DNA of 40,537 nucleotides from Bacteroidota bacterium. GTDB lineage: Bacteria > Bacteroidota > Bacteroidia > 2-12-FULL-35-15. The notes under the pieces are model-generated. The model saw only the letters and a program-made list of their open reading frames with translations. It did no database searches and was not told the DNA's origin. Location: positions 1-40,537 of the forward strand of contig SXIH01000007.1 of the NCBI GenBank assembly GCA_005772895.1, written 5' to 3'. The translations under genes and the position numbers were made by a program. This document shows, one piece after another, positions 8,701-17,100 of the stretch (positions are counted from its first letter, which is position 1; every line of letters begins with the position of its first letter).

Positions 8701-9454
8701 TCCCAAGCCACATTAATCTATTATATAATAAAATTCCACTCATTGGAATTCCTAAAGTATTTTGTTCTTCAGCCGACCAATATTTTGTTGTATTAGCAAA
8801 AGCCTGATCACCGAATGGATCCAGCATAGCTGAAATATCTTGATTTTCGATATCGGAAAGTAAAATTGGAGAAACTCCTTTTAATACTAATAATATAATT
8901 GCGCCCACATAAGCAGAAATCATATTACGTGAAAATGTAACCACCGAAAAGAATATTGCACCTACTAATAAAGTATTCGGGATTGCGAAAAACAAAAAGG
9001 GCTGAACATAATTCATTAAATTAAAAGCACCCAACCGCTCCGCCTCAATGCCCGGAATTGCACAAACAATCATATGTCCAAACAGCGCTCCTGAAATAAC
9101 AAACAAAGCAACTAGAAATGCTGCGGAAAAACGCCCAAACATGTATCCGAATTTTGTAATCGGATTTGTGAAAAGTAGCGGATGCATGTTGTACTGAAAA
9201 TCTTTATAAACAGCAGGAGCAATAATTGTAATTAAAATAATAATTCCAATTAAGTCGGTAATAAGCCCGTTTAAATTTTCAGCAATAACTTTTGCAGAAT
9301 TGATGGTAGTATTTGATTCACCTGAAGTTCCTATAAATCCTGCTAAAGCAGCCGTAATGAACATCGACAAAGCAAAAAATACCAAGAAGTAAATATATGT
9401 AGCCGGTTTTTTTAACCAGAGTTTTAATTCGAAAGAAAAAATTTGTTTGAACAT
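5747..9454 (-). CDS. ABC-2 type permease fused to an M1 metallopeptidase domain
   Basis: A 1235-residue fusion. Residues 1-about 560 form an ABC-2 permease of two six-helix halves (for example LWLKKPATYIYFLVFFALSM at the start and a second set from about 320). A further helix near 590 anchors the rest. From about 620 to 1200 there is an M1 peptidase region with zinc motif H957-E-V-A-H961 and the third ligand probably E981 in MSETMSQY, 19 residues after the HExxH (classical M1 has 18). The tyrosine/catalytic region YIHYNKGSVIMYAL follows. The M1 part should face the periplasm. The ATPase partner is encoded 97 bp upstream on the same strand. The architecture is known in Bacteroidota; substrate and direction of transport are not. 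No truncation seen. Confidence 0.92.
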   Translation of the reverse strand: MFKQIFSFELKLWLKKPATYIYFLVFFALSMFITAALAGFIGTSGESNTTINSAKVIAENLNGLITDLIGIIILITIIAPAVYKDFQYNMHPLLFTNPITKFGYMFGRFSAAFLVALFVISGALFGHMIVCAIPGIEAERLGAFNLMNYVQPFLFFAIPNTLLVGAIFFSVVTFSRNMISAYVGAIILLVLKGVSPILLSDIENQDISAMLDPFGDQAFANTTKYWSAEEQNTLGIPMSGILLYNRLMWLGISLGISALTFYRFQFSQFNNPVSFSWFRRKKNEMKSIASVPLMSLSDLPKVNQIYTFKFSLYQIWFLAKFEYFKIVKTIFFVIIALLCILVLTLVGPLSAQIYGTPTMLVTYQVLQISGVIFMLFAPILIVFYSGVVVWREKDSKVDELVGASPISTWTSFLSKFFGLVMMQMTLLLIIILTGIFIQMYDGFYKFEIGLYFIDLYGYKLIGLALLCALSMGIQVIFNQKFVGYAISAILIVVLPILSSSMGWNNGLYQFNSSGPRMLYSDMNGYGHQLFTFVIYKSYWVSFAMILIIFSNLMWIRGKEKGFKIRFRIAKASFNRKAKLAMTLSILSFLLFGGFIYYNTNVLNKNLSEKDQEKAQVAYEKNYKRLTNTPQPRIIAANWSVDIYPNERGVTMKGYYFIKNKTNKPIDSLLVNMFPDVNLISMDFAPEYNATLSLDDTETGFRIYKLAKKFQPGDSMKVNVSLDFFPKGFKNADAGTAILWNGTFFNSMVLPSFGYAEGAELADDSDRKKYGLGKKERMADVNDSTAMKNNYITSDSDWIDFECTVSTVKDQIAIAPGYLLKEWEENGRKFYHYKMDCKILNFYSFLSAHYEVKRDKWIPGAGSMNKQPVAIEIYCHKGHEYNLDKMINGIKKSLDYYTKSFSPYQHRQVRILEFARPQGTFAQSFPNTIPFSEGIGFIAKVDTADPESVDYPFYVTAHEVAHQWWAHQVIGGNVQGATVMSETMSQYSALMVMEKEFGIPAMKKFLKYEMNQYLQGRATEGKKERPLMLCENQQYIHYNKGSVIMYALKDYIGEDSLNAALAKYIKKVGYQEPPYTNSVEFLKFIKAATPDSLKYIINDMFETITLYENKTTKCSYTKTKDGKYLVKISVDCKKMKADSIGKMKEVAIGDWIDVGVFGNKEVNGKKTETELYLQKRKIDKKVMEFEVIVNEEPEKVGIDPYNKLIDRTPDNNSRTFKDTAPATDASEGGAVVTIGG

Positions 9455-9462
9455 TTTATCAG

Positions 9463-9490
9463 TATTGAGATATGAGTATTGAGACGTGAG
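9463..9490. repeat. Phased 7-bp array upstream of the permease/M1 start
   Basis: Four contiguous units on the plus strand: TATTGAG, ATATGAG, TATTGAG, ACGTGAG. The array starts 8 bp upstream of the permease/M1 start codon. Confidence 0.7.
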
Positions 9491-9523
9491 ATAATTGATG
9501 TGAATTATTTAAGATTATTTTTT

Positions 9524-9558
9524 CTCAAATCTCACATCTGATATCTCACATCTAATTT
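9524..9558. repeat. Phased 7-bp array running into the ATPase stop codon
   Basis: Units on the plus strand: CTCAAAT, CTCACAT, CTGATAT, CTCACAT, CTAATTT. The fifth unit contains the stop codon of the ATPase gene (read on the minus strand). Its consensus is roughly the reverse complement of the array at 9463-9490, so the two can pair as an imperfect hairpin. Confidence 0.7.
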
Positions 9559-10418
9559 GTTATCGTTGCAAAGTATACATCCTCGAGATCCGCTGTCAAT
9601 GGAGTAAACGAAGCATCAGGCTGCGTTGCGCTGTAAACATGGATTTGAATTTTTCCTTCTACCACTTTTGTAGAAATTACTTTGTGTGCTGTTTTATTTT
9701 CTGTCAATTGTTCTTTATCTATCAGCTTCATCCAAATTTTCCCCTTCATATCTTCTATCGCTTGAGCAGGTTTTCCATACAACAAAACTGTTCCTTGATT
9801 CATAATTGCCATATTCGAACATAAGTTGCGAACGTCTTCCACAATGTGAGTCGATAAAATCACAATGATATTTTCTCCAATTTCACTTAACAAATTATGA
9901 AAACGGTTACGTTCCATTGGATCCAATCCTGCAGTTGGCTCATCCACAATAATTAATTTCGGAGAACCCAATAAAGCCTGAGCAATTCCAAATCGCTGAC
10001 GCATACCACCGGAATAATCTCCGATATTTCTTTTCCGGGCTTCGAATAAATTGGTTTGATTCAATAAAGCTTCGCAAATTTCCTTACGCTCCTTAGGATT
10101 ATTGATTCCTTTCAAAATAGCAAAGTGATTAATCATATCCCAAGCCGAAACACGGGGATAAAAACCAAAATCCTGAGGCAAATACCCCAAAACCTTCCTC
10201 ACCTCATCCTTTTGTTTGAGCACATCCATATCACCTAGGGTGATTGTTCCGCTATCTGCCTCCTGGAGGGTAGCAATTGTCCGCATTAAAGAGGATTTTC
10301 CGGCACCATTCGGACCCAAAAGTCCGAACATTCCGCTGCCTATTTCAATATTGATGTCGCTCAATGCCTTCAGGCCATTCGAGTAGGTTTTTGAAAGATT
10401 TTTGATGGATAAATTCAT
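9552..10418 (-). CDS. ABC transporter ATP-binding protein
   Basis: A 288-residue ATPase of the ABC-2/CcmA-like exporter class. Walker A is G35-PNGAGKS-S43, the Q-loop follows in GYLPQDFGFYPRVSAWD, the signature is YSGGMRQRFGIAQAL, Walker B is LIIVDEPTAGLDP, and the switch His is in ILSTHIVEDV. The C-terminal 70 residues form a small beta-rich tail common in this class. It almost certainly powers the permease/M1 fusion encoded immediately downstream. The substrate is unknown. The gene is bracketed on both sides by 7-bp phased arrays. Confidence 0.95.
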   Translation of the reverse strand: MNLSIKNLSKTYSNGLKALSDINIEIGSGMFGLLGPNGAGKSSLMRTIATLQEADSGTITLGDMDVLKQKDEVRKVLGYLPQDFGFYPRVSAWDMINHFAILKGINNPKERKEICEALLNQTNLFEARKRNIGDYSGGMRQRFGIAQALLGSPKLIIVDEPTAGLDPMERNRFHNLLSEIGENIIVILSTHIVEDVRNLCSNMAIMNQGTVLLYGKPAQAIEDMKGKIWMKLIDKEQLTENKTAHKVISTKVVEGKIQIHVYSATQPDASFTPLTADLEDVYFATITN

Positions 10419-10422
10419 ATAT

Positions 10423-10464
10423 ATTGGTTGTTTGTTGTTGGTTGTTAGTTATTGGTATTTGGTA
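10423..10464. repeat. Six phased 7-bp units upstream of the ATPase gene
   Basis: Contiguous units on the plus strand: ATTGGTT, GTTTGTT, GTTGGTT, GTTAGTT, ATTGGTA, TTTGGTA. The array begins 4 bp from the ATPase start codon. Confidence 0.75.
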
Positions 10465-10507
10465 TAATTCGAGTCTATGACGAAGCTAGGCTCTATTTGT
10501 TACTTTT

Positions 10508-10564
10508 TTTTGACTTTTGACCTGCCTGTCCGGCAGGCAGGCTTAAAAACTTTTGACTTTTGAC
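10508..10564. repeat. TTTTGAC array interrupted by a GC-rich palindrome
   Basis: Two TTTTGAC units (10508-10521) and two more (10551-10564) flank an insert holding a 21-bp near-perfect palindrome at 10521-10541 (arms CCTGCCTG and its complement, centre TCCGG). A 20-bp perfect version, CCTGCCTGCCGGCAGGCAGG, lies at 40269-40288. Confidence 0.8.
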
Positions 10565-10632
10565 TTTTTCATGCAACCTTTCCCCTACTTTTATCATCAT
10601 AAATATAGTATTTCTAGGTAAAAATATTCAAT

Positions 10633-10640
10633 TATCTTTG
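10633..10640 (+). promoter_or_regulatory. Candidate -7 promoter element (TATCTTTG)
   Basis: TATCTTTG fits the Bacteroidota TAnnTTTG consensus and lies 24 bp before the start of the YwqK-like gene. The matching upstream TTTG element is weak (TTTC, 18 bp spacer). Confidence 0.5.
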
Positions 10641-10664
10641 GAACTATAAAATTATCGTATAAAA

Positions 10665-11210
10665 ATGAAGAAAATTCTATTTACTCTCTCAGCAATCGCA
10701 TTGTTTTTAACAGCAAATGCGCAGGATAAAAAAACAGAAATGTGGCCAAACGGCAACAAAAAATCTGAAGGAATTATCATAGGAACACCTGTAGATGCCA
10801 CTGCTTCTAAAGCTGTACAACAACGTCAGGGAGTTAATGCTACTAAAGATGGCAAATGGAGCTACTGGTTCGAAAACGGAACTGTTCGTTCGGAAGAATA
10901 TTACGACAAAGGTACCATGATCGGCAACTGGAAAGTATGGTATGATAACGGACAATTAGAGTCGGATATCAACTTTACTACCGGAAAAACTACTCATTAC
11001 TATAAAAACGGGAAAACACACAGCGAAGGCAATGTTACCAAAGGAGGAATCCCAACAGGAAAATGGATTGCTTATCATGACAATGGCCAGAAAAACTATG
11101 AAGGTGCATACGGTGCAAACGGACAAAAAGATGGAGTTTGGACATGGTATGACGAAAAAGGAAAACAAACTACTGTTCAAACTTATAAGGACTGTGAGTT
11201 AATGAAATAA
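10665..11210 (+). CDS. YwqK/MORN-like secreted repeat protein
   Basis: A 181-residue protein with signal peptide (MKKILFTLSAIALFLTANAQ). The mature part is a run of short aromatic-glycine beta repeats: EMWPNGNKKSEG, YWFENGTVRSEEYYDKG, KVWYDNGQLESD, HYYKNGKTHSEG, AYHDNGQKNYEG, TWYDEKGKQ. This is the pattern annotated as MORN-2 or toxin-antitoxin YwqK family antitoxin; in Bacteroidota such proteins are exported and no toxin partner is seen here, so an antitoxin role is unlikely. It stands alone between two minus-strand genes with its own promoter candidate and a strong terminator. Two relatives occur elsewhere in the window, near 19.8 and 34.5 kb. Confidence 0.85.
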   Translation: MKKILFTLSAIALFLTANAQDKKTEMWPNGNKKSEGIIIGTPVDATASKAVQQRQGVNATKDGKWSYWFENGTVRSEEYYDKGTMIGNWKVWYDNGQLESDINFTTGKTTHYYKNGKTHSEGNVTKGGIPTGKWIAYHDNGQKNYEGAYGANGQKDGVWTWYDEKGKQTTVQTYKDCELMK

Positions 11211-11248
11211 TACAGAAACACTACTACTACAACTGCTACTACAAAGAG

Positions 11249-11280
11249 CCCAGACGATAAATGTCTGGGTTTTTTGTTTT
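11249..11280 (+). terminator. Rho-independent terminator of the YwqK-like gene
   Basis: A 7-bp stem CCCAGAC / GTCTGGG with loop GATAAAT, followed by TTTTTTGTTTT, begins 38 bp after the stop codon. Confidence 0.85.
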
Positions 11281-11313
11281 AAATTCATTACGGAGGGCGA
11301 TCAACTTGTAGCC

Positions 11314-11478
11314 GTCATCCCGTGCTACGACACGGGATCTGCTTATTAGAATGGCAAACGCTACTAACTAGGAGATTCCGCCCATTCGACTACGCTCAGG
11401 GTGACAGCACGGGAGACGGTTGCGATGAATAGACGCTCCGTGACAAATGAGATTGCCACATCCCGCGAAAATGCGGGA
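11314..11478. repeat. Mosaic of three dispersed repeat families
   Basis: 11314-11340 repeats the left arm of the 584-668 inverted repeat with one mismatch. Its right arm starts at 11371 (GGAGATTCCG) but then switches to TTCGACTACGCTCAGGGTGAC (11385-11405), whose reverse complement matches 38771-38791 at 19 of 21 bases. A third segment carries a hairpin TCCCGC-gaaaat-GCGGGA (11461-11478) followed by CTCGCAATGACG. No gene is seen in the 375-bp gap; the rest is the two terminators and a short 8-bp array. Confidence 0.7.
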
Positions 11479-11491
11479 CTCGCAATGACGT

Positions 11492-11527
11492 AAAAACAAA
11501 AAAAAGCTCCTCTGTTTCCAGAAGAGC
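11492..11527 (-). terminator. Terminator downstream of the S41 protease gene
   Basis: A 9-bp stem with one mismatch (GCTCCTCTG / CAGAAGAGC) and loop TTTC at 11506-11527. On the minus strand it is followed by a 13-14 base T-rich run; on the plus strand by CCTTTTT, so it may work both ways. Confidence 0.75.
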
Positions 11528-11552
11528 CCTTTTTCACAAACAATTATTTTTT

Positions 11553-11586
11553 AATTAGCACATAAGCAAATTAGCACATTGACTAA
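11553..11586. repeat. 8-bp phased array touching the S41 stop codon
   Basis: Units on the plus strand: AATTAGCA, CATAAGCA, AATTAGCA, CATTGACT, then AATTA leading into the stop codon of the S41 gene. Confidence 0.65.
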
Positions 11587-13689
11587 TTACTTCTTCATCG
11601 AAACCCCATTATTCATCTCATTCATAATCGCTACCGTTTCATTCAGATAAATATCTTTCTTAATCGCTTTGTACCAGTCTTTGTTTTTATTCACTTTCAC
11701 TGTATCACTTTCAGGGAATGCATCTGCTTTTAATGCAATCACCTCTACTCCTTCTATTTCTTTATCCAGCGCATCCATTTTCTTTGCTTCTTCTTTGTAG
11801 GCTTTTTGTTCTGCTACATATTTATCATAGTTCAAGGAAACAACAGTATTGTCTTTTTGTTTTTTCAAACGTTTTGCCGCATCGTTTAAAATTCCAAAGC
11901 CCGGATTATTTTTTACGCGCTCCGCACTGTTGTTTTTAAGTTGAGAAATAGAATATGCTTGTTTCAATGGTTCATATTTAGCAGGAGTAATTTCATCCCA
12001 AGCCATTGGATAATCTTGTTCTTTTTCTCCTTGATCTAATAAGTAATATGGGTCCGGTAAAACTACATCAGGGACAACTCCTTTTAATTGTGTAGTTCCT
12101 CCGTTGATACGATAAAACTTTTGAGTAGTGATCTTTACTTCTCCCAAAGGTTTGATGCTCGCATAAGCCGGAGGTAAATAATCGTCTAAATTAAAGAAAC
12201 GCTGAACAGTTCCTTTTCCGAAAGAAGATGGAGATGTTCCAACAATCAACCCTCTGTTATAATCTTGTATTGCTGCCGCCATAATTTCGGAAGCCGATGC
12301 CGAATTGGAATTTACCATAACGGTTAAAGGACCATTGTAAACCGCTCCTGCTTCTCTGTCTTCTAACACTTGTGCAGGATTTGATTTTTGTTTTACCTGG
12401 CAAACCGGACCTTTATCAATAAACAATCCTGCCATATCAACTACATCGGGTAAAGAACCTCCTCCGTTATAACGTAAATCTAAAATAACGCCATCTACAT
12501 TTTCAGCTTTTAATTTTTCTAATTCTTTCTTGATGTCTTTAGAACAACTTCTACCGCCTTTTCCTGAAAAGTCAGCATAGAATGATGGAAGTTTAATGTA
12601 ACCAATGTTTTTCTTTCCTTTTAAAATAACTGATTGTGCGTAAGTATCTTCCAACACAACTATATCTCTTATAATAGGAATGATTAAAATACTTCCATCA
12701 GGTTTTTTTACTGTTAAACGGACTTCAGTTCCTTTTTTTCCTCTTACTAAAAGAACTGCATCATCCATTTTCATATCTACCACATCCACCGGTTCTGCAT
12801 CTCCTTGTCCTACTTTTAAAATAATATCGCCACCTTTTAATTGTCCTTGTTTATAAGAAGCACTACCCGGAACAATGCTGCTTACTTTAATATAACCATC
12901 TTTTTCCTGAAGCTGTGCACCAATTCCTTCCAATTGTCCGGTCATACCAATATCGAAGTTGGCTTTATCTTTCGGAGCGAAAAATTCGGTGTGCGGATCG
13001 TAGATTCCAGCTATTGCGTTGAAGTAAATGGCAATTCTATCTGCACGGTCGAACTCTTTCAGGCGTTTGAAATAATCATCGTTGCTTTTTAAGATTTTTT
13101 TGCGGGCGTCTGCTTCTAACTCTAACTGGGATTTTAATTTAACAGTATCGCTTTTTTCTTTGGCTTTAGTTTGATTGTCCATCATCTCCACCATACGGGC
13201 AAGCGTTTGGTACTTTAAGGATTTTCGCCATTCTTCTTTTAAAGCTTCTTTGTCTTTTGCATAGTTGAGCTTTTCTGCATCCAGCTGAATGGTTTCTTCT
13301 GTAGTAAAGTCGAAAGGCTTAGAAAGGATATCGGTATAATAAGCTTTTGCTTCTTCCACTCTTGCATTGATAAGATTAAAGGATTTATCAAAAAACACAA
13401 ACTTAGCTCCATTGATATCTTCATCAATCAGCTTTTCGAACTTCTTAAGTTCATCCACATCGGATTGAATCAGAAACTTCTTATTATAATCCAATCGTTG
13501 CAAATACAACTTATATACTTTTTGGGAAAAATCGTTATCAATAGTTTGTGGAGAGTAGTGAACACTGTTCAAGCTCTGCATTAATATCTGGTCGATGGCT
13601 TCTTCCTTGTCGGATTGAACAATGATGGTAGCTGAGACTAAGGCTAAAGCTACTGGAATGATGAAGAATAGTTTTCTTGAAATTTTCAT
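11587..13689 (-). CDS. prc: Carboxy-terminal processing (tail-specific) protease, S41 family
   Basis: A 700-residue periplasmic protease of the Prc/Tsp type. The N-terminus has a signal peptide or anchor (FFIIPVALALVSATII), then the long helical N-domain with the HYSPQTIDNDFSQKVYKLYL pattern. A PDZ domain spans about 250-330 (YIKVSSIVPGSASYKQG, LKGGDIILKVG). The S41 core contains GVILDLRYNGGGSLPDVV and SASASEIMAAAIQDYNRG; the catalytic pair is inferred as Ser465 and Lys492 (in SSFGKGTVQ) by comparison with E. coli Prc. The C-terminal DUF3340-like tail runs to residue 700. It would degrade or trim envelope proteins from their C-terminal ends. Monocistronic, with a terminator downstream. Confidence 0.94.
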   Translation of the reverse strand: MKISRKLFFIIPVALALVSATIIVQSDKEEAIDQILMQSLNSVHYSPQTIDNDFSQKVYKLYLQRLDYNKKFLIQSDVDELKKFEKLIDEDINGAKFVFFDKSFNLINARVEEAKAYYTDILSKPFDFTTEETIQLDAEKLNYAKDKEALKEEWRKSLKYQTLARMVEMMDNQTKAKEKSDTVKLKSQLELEADARKKILKSNDDYFKRLKEFDRADRIAIYFNAIAGIYDPHTEFFAPKDKANFDIGMTGQLEGIGAQLQEKDGYIKVSSIVPGSASYKQGQLKGGDIILKVGQGDAEPVDVVDMKMDDAVLLVRGKKGTEVRLTVKKPDGSILIIPIIRDIVVLEDTYAQSVILKGKKNIGYIKLPSFYADFSGKGGRSCSKDIKKELEKLKAENVDGVILDLRYNGGGSLPDVVDMAGLFIDKGPVCQVKQKSNPAQVLEDREAGAVYNGPLTVMVNSNSASASEIMAAAIQDYNRGLIVGTSPSSFGKGTVQRFFNLDDYLPPAYASIKPLGEVKITTQKFYRINGGTTQLKGVVPDVVLPDPYYLLDQGEKEQDYPMAWDEITPAKYEPLKQAYSISQLKNNSAERVKNNPGFGILNDAAKRLKKQKDNTVVSLNYDKYVAEQKAYKEEAKKMDALDKEIEGVEVIALKADAFPESDTVKVNKNKDWYKAIKKDIYLNETVAIMNEMNNGVSMKK

Positions 13690-13696
13690 ATAATCT

Positions 13697-13726
13697 ACGA
13701 ATTACGAATTTTAACGAATTACGAAT
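13697..13726. repeat. ACGAATT 7-bp array upstream of the S41 protease
   Basis: Four copies of ACGAATT (the last lacks one base), with a three-base TTA between the second and third, beginning 7 bp from the S41 start codon. Confidence 0.75.
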
Positions 13727-13872
13727 CGGGGTCTGTTATATCCTTTACGAATTTACTCAATCTACATTAATTTATACGCAATAAATGATAAACGGTTGTT
13801 TTTAGGTTTCTTTTCTGTTAACTGATACAATAATGGGTCCATTTCCATAAATTTTGCTCGCAGATTTCGCAG

Positions 13873-13890
13873 TCCCGATAGCTATCGGGA
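13873..13890. repeat. 18-bp perfect palindrome
   Basis: TCCCGATAGCTATCGGGA is fully self-complementary. It is flanked by TCGCAGAT TTCGCAG on the left and TTCGCGGATTT on the right, as if inserted into a short tandem repeat. Confidence 0.8.
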
Positions 13891-14085
13891 TTCGCGGATT
13901 TTTTATCCAGATTGCCAAAGGCAATAAAATCATAACCCTACCCTACACCTAGAAATCATTTTTTATCATAATAATCAGTTGAATCTGCGTTCCAATTCCG
14001 ATGCTCTTAAATAACGCACAAATATCCCCCTTGTTACCCCAAATAAATATTATTTAACATTTTATAACAGAATGTTTTTTTGCTA

Positions 14086-14093
14086 TACATTTG
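14086..14093 (+). promoter_or_regulatory. Candidate -7 promoter element (TACATTTG)
   Basis: TACATTTG fits the TAnnTTTG consensus and lies about 54 bp before the macroglobulin start codon. No good TTTG element is found at the expected distance upstream. Confidence 0.45.
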
Positions 14094-14147
14094 TATTAAG
14101 AAAATCTTTCTACCCATAAACTAACCCACAAAAAACTTCCTAAAAAA

Positions 14148-17100
14148 ATGTCAAAACGACTATTAGTGCTCATCTCCGGACTTGTTGCCGTTGGGATGAT
14201 TTGCTTAATTGTATTCAGTAAAAAAAAATCATCACTAGGTGATACTGCTACAAACCCTGCATTTGGTGCCTATATCAATGCATACACATCAGGAATTATT
14301 TCGAATGAATCTACTATTCGAATTTTGCTTACCAATGAAATGGAGAGTCCGATTGAAATTGGAAAACCAATCGACAAAACACTTTTTGATTTTTCTCCTT
14401 CTATTAAGGGAACTACTGTTTGGTTAGACAGCAGAACCATTGAATTCCGCCCTGAGAAGCCTCTTCCGCCTAATACACATTATGATGCAGAATTTTATCT
14501 TTCTAATATTTTGGAAGTTCCATCTGAATTTGAAACATTCGAATTCGATTTTCAAACGATGCAGCAATCGTATGAAGTGTTTGTTGACAGAATGACAACA
14601 ACCGATAAAAAAACCTTACGCACACAGCGTTTGGAAGGAACACTTTCTACTGCTGATGTTGCAAATCCACAAGCGATGGAAAAAGTTGTTACTGTTTCAC
14701 AGAATGGTAAAAACCTTGCAATCACCTGGATTCATGAAGGAAGCAGAACTATATCACGTTTTACTGTAGATGGAATTCAACGTACAGAAAAAGCCGGAAA
14801 AGTAGAAGTATTCTGGGATGGCGATGCTTTAGGTGTCGGCATGAAAGGAAGCAAAGTAATTGATATTCCTGCGCTTGGTGATTTTAAAGTGGTAGATGTA
14901 AAAGTTATTCAAAGTCCTGAACAATACGCTGTACTACAGTTTTCAGATCCTGTGTTGGAAAACCAAACATTGGACGGACTTGTTACTTTGTCCGGTGGTT
15001 CAGCTTTAAAATATATTGTTGAAGACAATGAGATACGTGTTTATCCACAAACCCGTCAGGCGGGACCTCGCACTATCACTGCCGAATTAGGTGTTAAAAA
15101 TATTTTAGGAATGCCTTTGAAAGAACGTTACGTAATGGAAGTAATGTTCGAAGAAATAAAACCGGGAATCGAATTGATCGGTAAAGGTTGTATTCTTCCA
15201 AATTCAAATGGTTTGATTTTCCCTTTCCGTGCAGTGAGTTTAAAAGCTGTTGATGTAAAGATTTTAAAAATTTACGAAAAAAATATTCCTCAATTCCTTC
15301 AGGTAAATAATATGGAAGGAAACCGTGAATTACGAAGAGTTGGAAAAGTGATCTTGAAAAAAACTATTCAACTTACACAAAAGAGCGCAATGGATTTAGG
15401 AAGATGGAATAATTATTCCTTCGACCTTGCTAAATTAATCAAGACAGAACCCGGTGCTATTTATAAAGTAATTATCTCTTTCAAAAAAGAATACTCTACA
15501 TATAAGTGTGACAGTGCTGAACCGGATGCAGTGAGTGAAGACATGCAGGAAGTATCGGATGGAACAGAAGAGGATGATGAACACGAATGGGATTATTATG
15601 GCGATTACTATTATGATGATTATGAATATTACGATTATGATTACGATGACCGTGATGACCCTTGCAAAAATTCTTATTACAGAAGAAAAGAAGTAAGCAG
15701 AAATATTCTTGCTTCCGATTTAGGATTGATCGCAAAACGCGGAACAGATGGTTCGATGAAATTTATCGTTACCAATTTAATTACTACTGCTCCGATAAGT
15801 AATGCAACAGTTGAATTATACGACTACCAATTGCAGGTTTTGAAAACACTCAAAACTGATGGCGGTGGAATGTGTGATGCTACATTTAAAAAGAAACCAT
15901 TTTTAATGATAGTAAAAAGCGGTTCGCAACGCGGTTATTTAAAATTGGATGATGGTTCTTCTTTATCATTAAGCGCATTTGATGTTTCGGGTGAAGAAGT
16001 GCAAAAAGGATTGAAAGGATTTATTTATGGAGAACGTGGTGTATGGCGACCAGGTGATACTTTGTTCTTGTCGTTTATTTTGGAAGACAAACAAAATACG
16101 CTTCCTAAAAATCATCCTGTGCAATTTGAATTATTGAATCCGCAAGGACAAGTCTTTAGAAAAATGACTAAGACCGTTGGATTAAATGGTTTCTATAATT
16201 TCACGACTACAACTGAAAAAAGTTCTCCTACAGGAAACTGGACTGCCCGTGTAAAGGTTGGTGGGGCTTGGTTTACCAAGAACATCAAAATAGAAACGAT
16301 TATGCCGAATCGTTTGAAAATTAAATTGGCATTCCCGGGTGATAAACTTTCTGTTGAGAAAAAAGACAATGGAATAATGGAAGTGAAATGGTTGGTGGGA
16401 GCAATTGCAAAAGATTTGAATGCAAAAGTAGAAGTAACATTAAGTGAATCGAATACTACTTTTAAAAAGTATGACGATTATCAATTTGATGATCAGGCAA
16501 GAAACTTTACTTCCGAAGCACAAACTATTTTTGACGGCAACACCGATCAAGAAGGTAAAGCTTATGTGAAACCGGATATCACTGTGAACGATGCTGCTCC
16601 CGGAATGTTGAAAGCAAGTTTCAAAATCCGTGTGTTTGAAAAAGGTGGTGCATTTAGTATTGACCAATTTTCTTTACCTTATTCTCCTTACGAAAGTTAT
16701 GTGGGAATGAAAGTTCCTGAAGGAAAGAAATTTTCGGGAATGTTGGTGACAGATACCAATCACGTATTTAAAGTAGTGACAGTTGATAGTGATGGCAAAC
16801 CAATTTCGAAAAGCAAACTGAAAGTACAAGTGTATAAAGTTGGCTGGAGATGGTGGTGGGATTCTTATGATGGTGATTTAGCAAACTATGTAGGAAACGA
16901 ATACAAACAACCAATTCAAGACCAGGTAATTTCTACTGTGAATGGTAAGGGACAATTTACGATGAGAATTAACCGTCCGGATTGGGGAAGATTTTATGTT
17001 TGTGTAACTGATGAAGAAAGCGGACACCGAACCGGACAAACGGTTTATATTGATTGGCCGGCTTGGGCAGGAGAATCTCCGAAAGGAAATTCAGGCGCTA

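Larger units (their letters stand above)
13690..14147. other. Intergenic region without a gene, 458 bp
   Basis: Lies between the divergent S41 protease and macroglobulin genes. It holds the ACGAATT array, a palindrome TCCCGATAGCTATCGGGA (13873-13890) embedded in a degenerate TCGCAGAT repeat (13858-13900), and the candidate promoter of the macroglobulin gene. No convincing small ORF or RNA gene was seen. Confidence 0.6.

Noticed and set aside
10665..11210. YwqK antitoxin of a toxin-antitoxin pair
   Set aside because: The protein is exported and no toxin-like partner is adjacent; the name comes from family labelling only.
15496..15735. 79-codon frame antisense to the macroglobulin gene, rich in His and Asn
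   Set aside because: It is the complement of the Asp/Tyr codon run and is fully inside a well-supported gene.
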